Source of the DNA: Bradyrhizobium sp. sBnM-33
Lineage (GTDB): Bacteria > Pseudomonadota > Alphaproteobacteria > Rhizobiales > Xanthobacteraceae
Direction: 5' to 3'
Assembly: GCF_032917945.1 (NCBI RefSeq)
Contig: NZ_CP136624.1
Span: 4,340,001 to 4,404,000, forward strand
Length of the DNA stretch: 64,000 nucleotides
Below are positions 54,217-63,226 of the stretch, in pieces (positions within the stretch are counted from its first letter, which is position 1; each line of letters opens with the position of its first letter). Below the pieces are notes generated by a model. It had not been told where the DNA came from. It worked only from the letters and a program-made list of their open reading frames with translations, and did no database searches. Made by a program: the position numbers and the translations under genes.

Positions 54217-55020
54217 ATGTACGAATTCAAATATCATCGGCCGGCGACCGTGCGGCAGGCCGCCAATCTCCTGGTGAAGAACGAAGACGCCAAGGTGATC
54301 GCCGGCGGCCACACGCTGGTGCCGGTCATGAAGCAGCGGCTTGCCAGCCCGCCACATCTGATCGATCTCTCGCACATCGAAGGGCTCGACGCGATCGAGA
54401 TGAAGGGCCGTTCGCTGGTGATCGGCGCGACCGCCACGCATGCCGATGTCGCGACGTCGCCGATCGTCGGCGAAGCCATCCCGGCGCTCGCCGAACTCGC
54501 GGGCGGAATCGGCGATCCCGCGGTGCGCCACAAGGGTACGATCGGCGGTTCGCTCGCCAACAACGACCCGACCGCGGATTATCCCGCCGCCGTTCTCGCG
54601 CTCGGCGCCACCATCGTCACCAATAAGCGCCGGCTGAAGGCGGAGGAATTCTTCCAGGGCCTGTTCACCACCGCGCTCGAAAGCGACGAGATCATCACCA
54701 AGGTGATGTTTCCGCTGCCGAAGAAGGCGGCCTACGTCAAATTCCGCAACCAGGCCTCGCGCTACGCCCTGGTCGGCGTGTTCGTCGCCAGGCGCCCGTC
54801 CGACGTGCGCGTCGCCGTCACCGGCGCCGGCTCGGAGGGCGTATTCCGCGCCACCCAGTTTGAGGAAGCGCTAAAGAAGCGTTTCTCGCACAAGGTGCTC
54901 GACGGCATTTCGGCATCGCCGGAAGGGCTGAACAGCGATCTACACGGCAGCGCCGAATATCGCGCGCATCTGATCGGCGTGCTGACCCGCCGCGCCGTCG
55001 AAGCGGCAACGGCGAAGTAA
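54217..55020 (+). CDS. coxM: FAD-binding medium subunit of a molybdenum hydroxylase, CoxM-like
   Basis: A 267-residue FAD-binding protein of the molybdopterin dehydrogenase FAD-binding domain family. FAD-binding motifs VIAGGHTLVPVMKQR near residue 28 and TIGGSLANNDPTAD near residue 108 are intact. The C-terminal domain is present. Together with CoxS it would form two-thirds of a CO dehydrogenase or related hydroxylase; the third, catalytic subunit is absent here. Confidence 0.95.
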   Translation: MYEFKYHRPATVRQAANLLVKNEDAKVIAGGHTLVPVMKQRLASPPHLIDLSHIEGLDAIEMKGRSLVIGATATHADVATSPIVGEAIPALAELAGGIGDPAVRHKGTIGGSLANNDPTADYPAAVLALGATIVTNKRRLKAEEFFQGLFTTALESDEIITKVMFPLPKKAAYVKFRNQASRYALVGVFVARRPSDVRVAVTGAGSEGVFRATQFEEALKKRFSHKVLDGISASPEGLNSDLHGSAEYRAHLIGVLTRRAVEAATAK

Positions 55021-55057
55021 AATTGCCGCTTTCTGGTTCATCAAGATTGGCTGTCCC

Positions 55058-55966
55058 ATGAGTGCATCGACGCTGCCCAAATCCGTCGATGGGATGCTCG
55101 AACTCCTGACCTCCCGCGGCTACCTTGCCGAGCGGTCGCTGGCGACGGTCACCTATCTGTCGCTGCGCATGGGCCGGCCCTTGTTTCTCGAAGGCGAGGC
55201 CGGCGTCGGCAAGACCGAAATCGCAAAGGTTCTGTCGGCCGCGCTCGGACGAAAGCTGATCCGCCTGCAATGTTACGAAGGCCTCGACGTCGCCTCCGCC
55301 GTCTATGAATGGAGCAGCGCGGCGCAGATGATCGCGATCCGGCTCGCGGAAGCCGCCGGCGATACCGACCGCGAGCAATTATCGTCGGATATTTTCGCTG
55401 AACGTTTCCTGATCAAGCGCCCGCTGCTGCAGGCGCTGGAGCCTGATGTCGCCGGCGCGCCGGTGCTGCTGATCGACGAACTCGACCGCGCCGACGAGGC
55501 GTTCGAGGCGTATCTTCTGGAAATCCTCAGCGACTTCCAGGTGACGATCCCCGAATTCGGCACCATCAAGGCGCCGCATCCGCCGATCGTCATCATCACC
55601 TCGAACCGCACCCGCGAGATCCACGACGCGCTGAAGCGCCGCTGCCTCTATCACTGGGTGGATTACCCAGAAGCCGAGCGCGAGCTGGCGATCGTCAAGT
55701 CGCGCGTGCCAGGCATTTCCGCAAAGCTGTCGCAGCAGGTCGTCAGTTTCGTGCAGGCGCTGCGCGACCAGGATTTCTACAAGTCGCCGGGCGTCGCCGA
55801 GACCATCGACTGGGCGACTGCGCTGACCGAGCTCGACGCCCGCTCGCTGACGCCGCAACTGGTCGGCGACACGCTTGGTGCGTTGTTGAAATACCAGGAC
55901 GACATCGCGCGGATGCAGGGCGACGCGCTACAAAAGGTTTTGAAGGACGCGACGAGCGAGACATAG
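55058..55966 (+). CDS. coxD: MoxR-type AAA+ ATPase, CoxD-like maturation factor
   Basis: A 302-residue AAA+ ATPase. Walker A LEGEAGVGKTEIAK near residue 50 and Walker B VLLIDELDRADEAFEAYLLE near residue 138 are intact. In Oligotropha, CoxD is a chaperone that helps build the CuSMo active site together with CoxE and CoxF. Here it is followed by a REP element and coxE. Confidence 0.92.
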   Translation: MSASTLPKSVDGMLELLTSRGYLAERSLATVTYLSLRMGRPLFLEGEAGVGKTEIAKVLSAALGRKLIRLQCYEGLDVASAVYEWSSAAQMIAIRLAEAAGDTDREQLSSDIFAERFLIKRPLLQALEPDVAGAPVLLIDELDRADEAFEAYLLEILSDFQVTIPEFGTIKAPHPPIVIITSNRTREIHDALKRRCLYHWVDYPEAERELAIVKSRVPGISAKLSQQVVSFVQALRDQDFYKSPGVAETIDWATALTELDARSLTPQLVGDTLGALLKYQDDIARMQGDALQKVLKDATSET

Positions 55967-55971
55967 CTGTC

Positions 55972-56050
55972 GTCATTCCGGGACACGCGAAGCGTGAACC
56001 CGGAATCTCGAGATTCCGGGTTCGACGCTGTCGCGTCGCCCTGGAATGAC
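55972..56050. repeat. REP-like palindrome between coxD and coxE (GTCATTCCGGG family)
   Basis: A 79-base element with ends GTCATTCCGGG and GGAATGAC and the central perfect palindrome AACCCGGAATCTCGAGATTC, related to the copy at 11113-11212. It splits the cox maturation genes. Confidence 0.85.
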
Positions 56051-56072
56051 GAGAGTGGAAACCGGGTTCACC

Positions 56073-57278
56073 ATGACCACCATCGATCACCTCAACCCCC
56101 CAACCGGCCAAATGGCCGACAACGTCGTCGGCTTCGCCCGCGCGTTGCGCGCGGCCGGAATTCCGGTCGGCCCGGGCGCCGTGATCGACGCACTCAACGC
56201 GCTGCAGGCGATCGAGATCGGCAACCGTGCCGACGTCTACGCCACGCTTGAGGCGATCTTCGTCAAGCGCCACGAGCATATGCTGATCTTCGCCCAGGCC
56301 TTCGACCTGTTCTTCCGCGCCGCCGAAGACTGGAAGCACATGCTGGATTCGGTGCCGTTGCCCGATCACGCCAAAAAGAAGCCGCCGCCGGCCTCGCGCC
56401 GCGTGCAGGAGGCGTTGGCACAGCCCTCGGCGCGAGATGAAGTACCGCAGGTCCAGGAGCAGGAATTGCGGCTGTCGGTCTCCGACAAGGAGATCCTGCA
56501 GAAAAAGGACTTTGCGCAGATGAGCGCGGCCGAGATCGCCGAAGTGACTCATGCCATCGCGAACATGAAGCTGCCGCAGGCGGAGCTGCGCACCCGCAGA
56601 TACCAGCCCGACGCGAAAGGCCTGCGGCTCGACATGCGGCGCACCTTGCGCAGTTCCTTACGCACCGGTGGCGAGATCATCGATATCAAAAAACTCGGCC
56701 GGATCGAAAAACCGGCGCCGATCGTGGCGCTGCTCGATATCTCCGGCTCCATGAGCGAATATACGCGCCTGTTTCTGCATTTCCTTCATGCCATCACCGA
56801 CGCCCGCAAGCGCGTCTCGGTGTTCCTGTTCGGCACGCGGCTCACCAACGTGACGCGAGCGCTACGGGCACGCGATCCCGACGAGGCCCTGGCGAGCTGT
56901 TCGTCCTCGGTGGAGGACTGGGCCGGCGGTACCCGCATCGCCACCTCGCTGCACTCTTTCAACAAATTGTGGGGGCGCCGTGTGCTCGGGCAGGGTGCTA
57001 TCGTGCTCTTGATCTCCGACGGGCTGGAGCGCGAGGCGGATGCCAAGCTCGCCTTCGAGATGGACCGGCTGCATCGCTCCTGCCGCCGCCTGATCTGGCT
57101 CAATCCATTGCTGCGCTACAGCGCCTTCGAGGCCAAGGCGCAGGGCATCAAAATGATGCTGCCGCACGTTGACGAATTCCGCCCGGTGCATAACTTGACC
57201 TCGATGGAAGGGCTGATCGAGGCGCTTTCGGCGCCGCCCCCGCCGCACCATATGAGTCGCATCCGCTCAGCAGCTTGA
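56073..57278 (+). CDS. coxE: VWA-domain protein, CoxE-like maturation factor
   Basis: A 401-residue protein of the CoxE family. A helical N-terminal half (residues 1-215) precedes a von Willebrand factor A domain with the metal-ion-dependent adhesion motif LLDISGSMSEYTR near residue 230. MoxR ATPases and VWA proteins typically act as partners in inserting metals or assembling cofactors. The start at ATG 56073 is chosen over an upstream ATG at 56046 that lies inside the REP. Confidence 0.92.
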   Translation: MTTIDHLNPPTGQMADNVVGFARALRAAGIPVGPGAVIDALNALQAIEIGNRADVYATLEAIFVKRHEHMLIFAQAFDLFFRAAEDWKHMLDSVPLPDHAKKKPPPASRRVQEALAQPSARDEVPQVQEQELRLSVSDKEILQKKDFAQMSAAEIAEVTHAIANMKLPQAELRTRRYQPDAKGLRLDMRRTLRSSLRTGGEIIDIKKLGRIEKPAPIVALLDISGSMSEYTRLFLHFLHAITDARKRVSVFLFGTRLTNVTRALRARDPDEALASCSSSVEDWAGGTRIATSLHSFNKLWGRRVLGQGAIVLLISDGLEREADAKLAFEMDRLHRSCRRLIWLNPLLRYSAFEAKAQGIKMMLPHVDEFRPVHNLTSMEGLIEALSAPPPPHHMSRIRSAA

Positions 57279-57289
57279 AAGGGCATCCC

Positions 57290-57619
57290 ATGCTCAACCG
57301 CGACGAAGACATTCTGCAGGCCGCCGAGAACTGGCAGAAGGCTGGTCACGGCGTGGCGCTGGCGACCGTGGTCGAGACCTGGGGCTCGGCCCCGAGGCCG
57401 GCCGGGTCCAGCCTCGTCATCAACGACGATGGCACGTTCTTGGGCTCGGTTTCCGGCGGCTGCGTCGAGGGGGCGGTTGTCACCGAGGCGCTCGACGTGA
57501 TCGCCAGCGGCAAGCCCAAAATGCTCGAATTCGGCGTTGCCGACGAGACCGCCTGGAACGTCGGCCTGTCCTGCGGCGGTACCATCCGCGTCTTCGTCGA
57601 GAAGGTGGGCCAATCGTGA
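57290..57619 (+). CDS. XdhC/CoxF-type N-terminal domain protein
   Basis: A 109-residue protein corresponding to the XdhC_CoxI domain, with DEDILQAAENWQKAGHGVALATVVETWGSAPRPAG, SVSGGCVEGAVV and the C-terminal SCGGTIRVFVE motif. XdhC proteins bind molybdenum cofactor and deliver it, sulfurated, to xanthine-dehydrogenase-type enzymes. Here the two halves of the family are encoded by separate, overlapping genes. The start is ATG 57290 after GAAAGGG. Confidence 0.88.
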   Translation: MLNRDEDILQAAENWQKAGHGVALATVVETWGSAPRPAGSSLVINDDGTFLGSVSGGCVEGAVVTEALDVIASGKPKMLEFGVADETAWNVGLSCGGTIRVFVEKVGQS

Positions 57620-58332
57620 AGCTGGAAACCCTCACACAAGTCAATGCCGAGCGCGCCGCGCGCCGGCCGGTCATCGTCGTCACCGACGTCGCCAATGGCG
57701 ATCAGCGTCTGGTAAAGGCGAAGGATATCGCCACCGATCCGCTGAGCGCCGAACTTTCAAAACAGCTCCGCATGGGCAAGAGCGGCATGGTCGAGAGCGG
57801 CGGCAAGAAACTGTTTCTCAATGTCTATGCGCCGACCGCGCGGCTCGTCATCGTCGGCGCCGTCCATATCAGCCAGGCGCTGGCGCCGCTGGCGCGCTCG
57901 CTTGACTACGACGTGACGGTGGTCGATCCGCGCACCGCGTTTGCCAGCCCGGAGCGGTTTCCCGACGTGCCGCTGATCGCGGAATGGCCTGACGTCGCGC
58001 TGCCGCCGCTCAACATCGATCACTACACGGCATTCGTCGCGCTGACGCATGATCCGAAGATCGACGACCCCGCGCTGCTGCACGCGTTCGAGCGCGACTG
58101 CTTCTACATCGGCGCGCTCGGCTCGCGAAAGACCCACGCCAAGCGGGCGGAGCGGTTGAAGGCGCAAGGCGCTGCGGATGCCAACATTGCGCGCATCCAT
58201 GCGCCGATCGGGCTTTCGATCGGCGCTGTGTCGCCGTCGGAGATCGCGGTCGCGATCATGGCCGAGATCACCGCCGAGCTGCGGCTGCCCAAGGAAGGCG
58301 AGAAGCAAACCGCGAAGGTGCAGGCGGCATGA
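57616..58332 (+). CDS. XdhC-family Rossmann-domain protein
   Basis: A 238-residue protein with an XdhC C-terminal Rossmann domain (LVIVGAVHISQALAPLARSLDYDVTVVDPRTAFA near residue 80, GALGSRKTHAKRAERL near residue 173). It begins at GTG 57616, overlapping the upstream stop by four bases, so the two halves are translated together. It resembles CoxI/XdhC chaperones for molybdenum-cofactor insertion. Confidence 0.88.
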   Translation: MKLETLTQVNAERAARRPVIVVTDVANGDQRLVKAKDIATDPLSAELSKQLRMGKSGMVESGGKKLFLNVYAPTARLVIVGAVHISQALAPLARSLDYDVTVVDPRTAFASPERFPDVPLIAEWPDVALPPLNIDHYTAFVALTHDPKIDDPALLHAFERDCFYIGALGSRKTHAKRAERLKAQGAADANIARIHAPIGLSIGAVSPSEIAVAIMAEITAELRLPKEGEKQTAKVQAA

Positions 58333-59933
58333 AGTTCGGTCCCGCCAGTCCGGCCGATGCGATTGGCGGCGTCACGGTGCATACGCTGCGGCAGGGTTCG
58401 CTGGTGCTCAAGAAGGGCACCACGATCGGGCCCGCGGAAGTGGAGGCGCTCAACAAGGCGGGCGTGAAGGAAATCGTCGTGGTACGGCTGGAGGAGGGCG
58501 ACGTCTCCGAAGATGAAGCCGCCGCCAGCATCGCACAGGCCGTCGCCGGCGACGGCGTCACCGTCGAGCGCGCCTTTACCGGCCGCGCCAATCTGTTTGC
58601 TGCGCAAGCCGGCGTGCTGGTGGTGGACCGCGCCGCGGTCGACCGTATCAACAGCGTTGACGAAGCCATCACCTTTGCGACGCTTTCGGCCTTCAAGCCC
58701 GTCGTCGAAGGCGAGATGATCGCAACCGTAAAGCTCATCCCGTTTGGCGTCGAGGCGAAGCTGCGCGACGCCGCCGTGGCCGCCGCAGGCTGCGACGTGC
58801 TGCGGATTGCACCCTACATCATCAAGCGCGTCGGCGTGGTCTCGACGCTACTGCCGGGGCTCTCGCCAAAAGTCATCGACAAGACGTTGCGGGTGACGGC
58901 GGAGCGGCTGGCCCCGGCCGGCGCCAGCATCATTGCCGAGCGGCGCGTTCCGCACGATGAGGCAGCGCTGGCCGCGTCCATCAAGGAATTGCTGGCGCTC
59001 GGAGCCGAGCTCGTCATCGTGTTCGGCGCGTCCGCGATCGCTGACCGCCGCGACGTGATCCCGGCCGCGATCAGCGAAATCGGCGGCGCCATCGAGCACT
59101 TCGGAATGCCGGTCGATCCCGGCAATCTGCTGCTGATCGGCAGCGCCGCCGGCGTGCCGGTGCTGGGCGCGCCGGGCTGCGCCCGTTCGCCGGTCGAGAA
59201 CGGCTTTGACTGGGTGCTGATGCGGCTGATGGCGGGGCTGAAAGTCACGCGCGCCGAAATCACCGGCATGGGCGTCGGCGGCCTGTTGATGGAAATCGTG
59301 ACAAGGCCGCAGCCGCGCACGGTTGCCGATACTGAAGCCAACCGTAACGTCGCGGCAATCGTGCTGGCCGCCGGCCGCTCGACCCGCATGGGGGGTCCCA
59401 ACAAGCTCTTGGCCGAAATCGACGGCAAGAAGCTGGTGCGGATCGTGGCCGAGCAGGCGCTGGCCTCGAAGGCAACCGAAGTGATCGTCGTTACCGGCCA
59501 CCAGGCCGAATTGGTCGAGCAGGCATTGGCAGGCCTCAATGTAAAGTTCGTTCGCAACCCGGATTTCGCCGGCGGACTGGCCTCATCGGTGAAGGCCGGT
59601 ATCGCCGCGGTGCCCGACAGCGCCGACGGCGCCATCGTCTGCCTCGGCGACATGCCGCTGATTGATGCGCAGTTGATCGACCGGCTGATCGAAACCTTCG
59701 CGCCGGACCGCGGCCACCTGATCGCGGTCCCCGTCAGCGACGGCCGCCGCGGCAATCCCGTGCTGTGGTCGCGCCGCTTCTTTAAAGAGTTGATGACGCT
59801 GGAAGGCGACGTCGGCGCCCGTCACCTGATCGCCAAGCATACCGAGGCGGTTGCCGAAGTGCCGGTCGAAGGCCAAAGCGCATTTCTCGACATCGATACG
59901 CCGCAAGCGCTGGAAGCGGCGCGGCGATCGTAA
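58329..59933 (+). CDS. Molybdopterin-binding domain fused to MobA/MocA-like nucleotidyltransferase
   Basis: A 534-residue fusion. Residues about 1-340 form a MoeA/MogA-like molybdopterin-binding domain (VIVFGASAIADRRDVIPAAI; MPVDPGNLLLIG). Residues about 345-534 form a MobA-type NTP transferase (IVLAAGRSTRMGGPNKLL, LGDMPLIDAQLIDRL, GRRGNPVLW). This fits CTP:molybdopterin cytidylyltransferase (MocA), which makes the MCD cofactor used by CO dehydrogenase and relatives. ATGA-type overlap with the preceding gene. Confidence 0.9.
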   Translation: MKFGPASPADAIGGVTVHTLRQGSLVLKKGTTIGPAEVEALNKAGVKEIVVVRLEEGDVSEDEAAASIAQAVAGDGVTVERAFTGRANLFAAQAGVLVVDRAAVDRINSVDEAITFATLSAFKPVVEGEMIATVKLIPFGVEAKLRDAAVAAAGCDVLRIAPYIIKRVGVVSTLLPGLSPKVIDKTLRVTAERLAPAGASIIAERRVPHDEAALAASIKELLALGAELVIVFGASAIADRRDVIPAAISEIGGAIEHFGMPVDPGNLLLIGSAAGVPVLGAPGCARSPVENGFDWVLMRLMAGLKVTRAEITGMGVGGLLMEIVTRPQPRTVADTEANRNVAAIVLAAGRSTRMGGPNKLLAEIDGKKLVRIVAEQALASKATEVIVVTGHQAELVEQALAGLNVKFVRNPDFAGGLASSVKAGIAAVPDSADGAIVCLGDMPLIDAQLIDRLIETFAPDRGHLIAVPVSDGRRGNPVLWSRRFFKELMTLEGDVGARHLIAKHTEAVAEVPVEGQSAFLDIDTPQALEAARRS

Positions 59934-59946
59934 AGCAACCACCGCT

Positions 59947-60070
59947 GTCGTTCCAGCCTTGAGCCGGGACCCATAACCACCTCTGCCGATTGTTGCGACG
60001 AGCTGGGGCCACAACCTGGCCCCAACACGTCATCCTGTGGTTATGGGTCCAGGCGTTCGCTGGGACGACG
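59947..60070. repeat. REP-like palindrome (GACCCATAACCAC family)
   Basis: GGACCCATAACCAC and its reverse complement GTGGTTATGGGTCC bracket a nested GGGGCCA-CAACCT-GGCCCC hairpin in the gap after the nucleotidyltransferase gene. Ends are GTCGTTCC and GGGACGAC. Confidence 0.8.
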
Positions 60071-60166
60071 ACGTGGATAGACTGACGCTTCCGTTCTCAA
60101 TCAACCGTTCACCAACTGGAAACTCCCCCGGCTTAAATTCTACCCGTTACCTCGGGGGAGGGGATT

Positions 60167-60559
60167 TTGATCGTTTCGACTGTCGCGGCACAGCGCCGCG
60201 CGCTGTTTGTCGTTGCATTGACTCTGATACTGGCAGTCTCGAGCTACATCACCAAGGCATGGGCGGCCGGCGCGGTCGCGATCGGCAAGTGCGGCGCTTA
60301 CGGCCAGGCCTATGATTATGCCGCCGAGGCCGACGCGCGGAGCGCGGCGCTGAAGCAGTGCAAGGGCACCTGCACCGCGATCACCATCAAGCGCGCCTGC
60401 GCTGCGTTCGCGGTCGACATGACCAACCCCTGCGGCCCCCACGGTTATGCCGTGAAGCCCAGGATTTCGAGCTCGCTCAACGCCGCAACAAAGAAGTGCT
60501 ACGAGTTCGGCGGCAAGGAATGCGTGATCCGCGCCTGGGCCTGCGACGCGAAGGGGTGA
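60167..60559 (+). CDS. Secreted DUF4189 protein
   Basis: A 130-residue protein with a hydrophobic N-terminus (ALFVVALTLILAVSSYITKAWA) and a cysteine-rich DUF4189 domain (KCGAYGQAYDYAAEADARSAALKQCKGTC, CAAFAVD, CGPHGYA, CVIRAWACDAKG). Eight cysteines suggest periplasmic disulfides. The TTG start at 60167 is supported by GGGGGAGGGG about 5 bases upstream; no ATG fits. Role unknown; related proteins occur across rhizobia. Confidence 0.85.
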   Translation: MIVSTVAAQRRALFVVALTLILAVSSYITKAWAAGAVAIGKCGAYGQAYDYAAEADARSAALKQCKGTCTAITIKRACAAFAVDMTNPCGPHGYAVKPRISSSLNAATKKCYEFGGKECVIRAWACDAKG

Positions 60560-60567
60560 TAAGTTGA

Positions 60568-60664
60568 CCCTCATCCTGAGGAGCGCGCTTGCGCGCGTCT
60601 CGAAGGATGAAGGCCCGGCTCGGGCCTCATGGTTCGAGACGGCGCTGGCGCGCCTCCTCACCAT
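60568..60664. repeat. REP-like palindrome (CCTCATCCTGAGGAGCGCGC family)
   Basis: A 97-base element starting CCTCATCCTGAGGAGC and ending GCGCGCCTCCTCACC, with GCGCTTGCGCGC, and GGCCCGGCTCGGGCC as a second hairpin. It lies between the DUF4189 and DUF2000 genes. Confidence 0.82.
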
Positions 60665-60679
60665 AAGGAGCTGAGTTCA

Positions 60680-61120
60680 TTGAACGCTCAAACGTATGGT
60701 AATTCGCAAATGCAATTCGACACCAAGATCGCGGTCGTGATCCGGACCGATCTCGAGGCGTGGCAGAAGCTCAACGTCGCGTCCTTCCTCGCCGGCGGCA
60801 TCGCTGCGGCGTTTCCCGAGTGCATCGGCGAGCCCTATGGCGACGCATCGGGCACGAAATATCTATCGCTGATCGGCCAGCCGATCCTGATCTACGGCGC
60901 CGACCGCCCGGCGCTGTCCCGCGCGCTGGAACGCTCGCTTGCGCGCGACGTCACGCCTGCGGTCTATACCGAGGACATGTTCAAGACCACGCATGACGTC
61001 GCCAACCGTGAGGTGGTCAAGGGCGTGATCCGTGCCGAGCTCAATCTCGTCGGGATCGCCGTCCGTGCCGAGCGCAAGGTGATCGACAAGATCGTGGATG
61101 GGTTGAAGTTTCACAGCTAG
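60680..61120 (+). CDS. DUF2000-family protein
   Basis: A 146-residue protein of the DUF2000 group (peptidyl-tRNA hydrolase-like fold), with AVVIRTDLEAWQKLNVASFLAGGIAAAFPECIGEPYGDASGTKYLSLIGQPILI. Start is TTG 60680, with AAGGAG about 9 bases upstream; an ATG at 60710 is possible. The last 26 codons recur at 63227-63304. Function unknown. Confidence 0.87.
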   Translation: MNAQTYGNSQMQFDTKIAVVIRTDLEAWQKLNVASFLAGGIAAAFPECIGEPYGDASGTKYLSLIGQPILIYGADRPALSRALERSLARDVTPAVYTEDMFKTTHDVANREVVKGVIRAELNLVGIAVRAERKVIDKIVDGLKFHS

Positions 61121-61399
61121 GCGTTTCGAGCAAGCCTGAGCTGTTGGCCGGGCATTGTGCCATGGCGGCCTCGTTGAAGGGTGACCTCAAAGCAGCCGCC
61201 GCGCTAACCGCTGAATTGACTTGGTAAGTCAATCGTCGGACCGGACATCGTTGGTGCAGTGCTCGCCGCGCCAACAGTCGAGCTCATCGCAAGACGCTGA
61301 TCTGCCCGTCTAACCCGGCGCTGCAAGTTAAGAGAAAAGCCGAGGAACACTTGCCGTGACAGGCTTGTTCGTTCGTCGGGGCAGCACGAGGAGGCTACC

Positions 61400-62266
61400 A
61401 TGAGGACACCTCAGCTCTCCGCATTAATGTTAGCTGTTCTTACCTTCAGCGCCGGCGCCGCGGAACCTCAGAAGCTGTGGGAGGCGAGTGGCTTCAAGAA
61501 CCCCGAATCGGCGGTATTCGACCGAGCTGCGGGGGCCGTCTATGTGTCGAACGTTAACGGCGATCCGATGAAGAAGGATGGCAACGGCTTCGTTTCAAAG
61601 CTCGGGCCGGATGGAAAGGTCGTAGCAATCGAGTGGCTCAAGGGGCTCGACAGTCCGACCGGGCTCGCGCTTGCCGGTGGCAAGCTGTACGTCGCAGACG
61701 TGGACCGGATCGCGGAAATCGACCTCGCCAAGGGCGAAGTCCTGAACCGGTTCGAGGCATCCGGATCCAAGTTTTTGAACGACCTCGCGGCTGACAAGAG
61801 TGGACGGATTTACGCTTCCGATATGGTGTCAAACAGCATTTGGGTGCTCGACGGCGGCAAGCTGTCTCTCCTGATGCAGGATGACGCGCTCGAAAATCCG
61901 AACGGGCTCCTCGTCGAGGACGGCCGGCTTGTGGTTGCGTCGTGGGGCAAGATGGCCCCTGACTTCTCAACGAAGGTGCCCGGCCGCATGAAGGTGGTCG
62001 ATCTCGCGACGAAGAAAGTGTCCGATCTAGGTAGCTCGACACCAGTCGGTAATCTCGACGGCGTCGAACCCGATGGCAAGGGCGGCTATCTTGCCACCGA
62101 TTGGATGAGCGGCGGGCTATTCCGCATCGCGAGCAATGGCACAGCGACGCGCCTTCTTCCGCTCGCCAAGGGGAGTGCCGACCTCGGGATGGGACCGGAT
62201 GGGATCGTCATCATCCCGATGATGATGGAGGGCACTGTTGTGGCTTACAGGGTCGACGCACGCTGA
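61400..62266 (+). CDS. Secreted SMP-30/gluconolactonase/LRE-like beta-propeller protein
   Basis: A 288-residue protein with a signal peptide (RTPQLSALMLAVLTFSAGAAE) and a six-bladed beta-propeller of the SMP-30/gluconolactonase type: GFKNPESAVFDRAAGAVYVSNV, DSPTGLALAGGKLYVADVDR, FLNDLAADKSGRIYASDM, NPNGLLVEDGRLVVASW. Metal-binding acidic residues lie in these loops. The ATG at 61400 follows GAGGAGG. It lies between the DUF2000 gene and its stray 3' copy. Confidence 0.86.
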   Translation: MRTPQLSALMLAVLTFSAGAAEPQKLWEASGFKNPESAVFDRAAGAVYVSNVNGDPMKKDGNGFVSKLGPDGKVVAIEWLKGLDSPTGLALAGGKLYVADVDRIAEIDLAKGEVLNRFEASGSKFLNDLAADKSGRIYASDMVSNSIWVLDGGKLSLLMQDDALENPNGLLVEDGRLVVASWGKMAPDFSTKVPGRMKVVDLATKKVSDLGSSTPVGNLDGVEPDGKGGYLATDWMSGGLFRIASNGTATRLLPLAKGSADLGMGPDGIVIIPMMMEGTVVAYRVDAR

Positions 62267-62698
62267 GAATAGGAATGCGTCTGGCCTGCGCCGGGCGCGG
62301 CTTCCGATGAACTGCGCCCCGGCCCACGATAGTCAATATCATGCATGATGCCACCAACCGAGCATTCCGAACGATGCGTGAGCAATCGGTTGCCTCGTAC
62401 TGATGCGCGCGCTGAACTCAATGCCAATCGGCGTGCATATCGGAGCCGGTGGTGCGAATTGCACGCGGCAGCGACGCCCACTTGAGTACGCAGTTACCAG
62501 CGTGCCGTGCGAGCCGATTATTTTACTGGCTACCACCTCTCTCTTGGGCGCGTCGAATGCAAGGACTTGAACCTTTCTCGCCCCCGCACAAGACAAAGTG
62601 AGCGGCTGGGAGCGGTGCTCTGCGCCCGACCGCCGCCAAGAGCGAGTATGGTTTGCTTGTGGCGCCGCGTGTCTTTGGCGCCAGTTGGAGGATCAGCT
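62267..62698. other. Intergenic region, no gene seen
   Basis: A 432-base gap. Frames on either strand are short and not protein-like. I see no strong hairpin, repeat or promoter match. Confidence 0.5.
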
Positions 62699-63145
62699 AT
62701 GGCGGACGTCATTGAAATCGCAAAAGCCACCGTTACCGCATACAACAACAAGAACTGGAACGAGATGAGAGGCTTGTTGGCTGCCGACGCCGTGTATGAC
62801 GAAAAGGCAACGAGCCGTCGCTTGGAGGGCTCGAGTCAGATCATCGAAGCGCTCGAGGGTTGGGCCCAGGCATTCCCCGACTCGAAGGGGACATTCATCC
62901 GCGAGTTTGTCAGCAACGATAGCGTCATCTTGGAACTCGTATGGAAGGGCATTCACACCGGGCCGCTGCAGACGCCGACCGGTGCCATTGCGGCATCGAA
63001 CAAGCCGATCGAAGTGCCAGCTTGCGAAATCTTCCAGGTAGAAGGTGGAAAGGTCAGGAGCGCGACGCACTATTTCGACATGCTCACATTGCTGAACCAG
63101 ATCGGCGTGACCGGAGCTGCGTCGCCTGCAAAAAGCGCAGCATAG
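62699..63145 (+). CDS. SnoaL/NTF2-like protein
   Basis: A 148-residue NTF2-fold protein (ketosteroid-isomerase-like/SnoaL) with ADVIEIAKATVTAYNNKNWNEMRGLLAADAVYDE at the N-terminus and EIFQVEGGKVRSATHYFDMLTLLNQIG toward the C-terminus. Many members are enzymes on small hydrophobic ligands; here the target is unknown. ATG 62699 follows GGAGGA. It precedes a terminator-like hairpin. Confidence 0.85.
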   Translation: MADVIEIAKATVTAYNNKNWNEMRGLLAADAVYDEKATSRRLEGSSQIIEALEGWAQAFPDSKGTFIREFVSNDSVILELVWKGIHTGPLQTPTGAIAASNKPIEVPACEIFQVEGGKVRSATHYFDMLTLLNQIGVTGAASPAKSAA

Positions 63146-63174
63146 ACTGAAATATATCAACCCGAACACAGCAG

Positions 63175-63200
63175 AGCCCGCCGGTTCATCCCGGCGGGCT
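63175..63200 (+). terminator. Terminator-like hairpin after the SnoaL-like gene
   Basis: A 10-bp stem AGCCCGCCGG / CCGGCGGGCT (63175-63184, 63191-63200) with a 6-base loop. The T-run is weak (TTGAT), so it may be only partly effective. Confidence 0.6.
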
Positions 63201-63226
63201 TGATGCCTGACAACGCGGACTGCACC

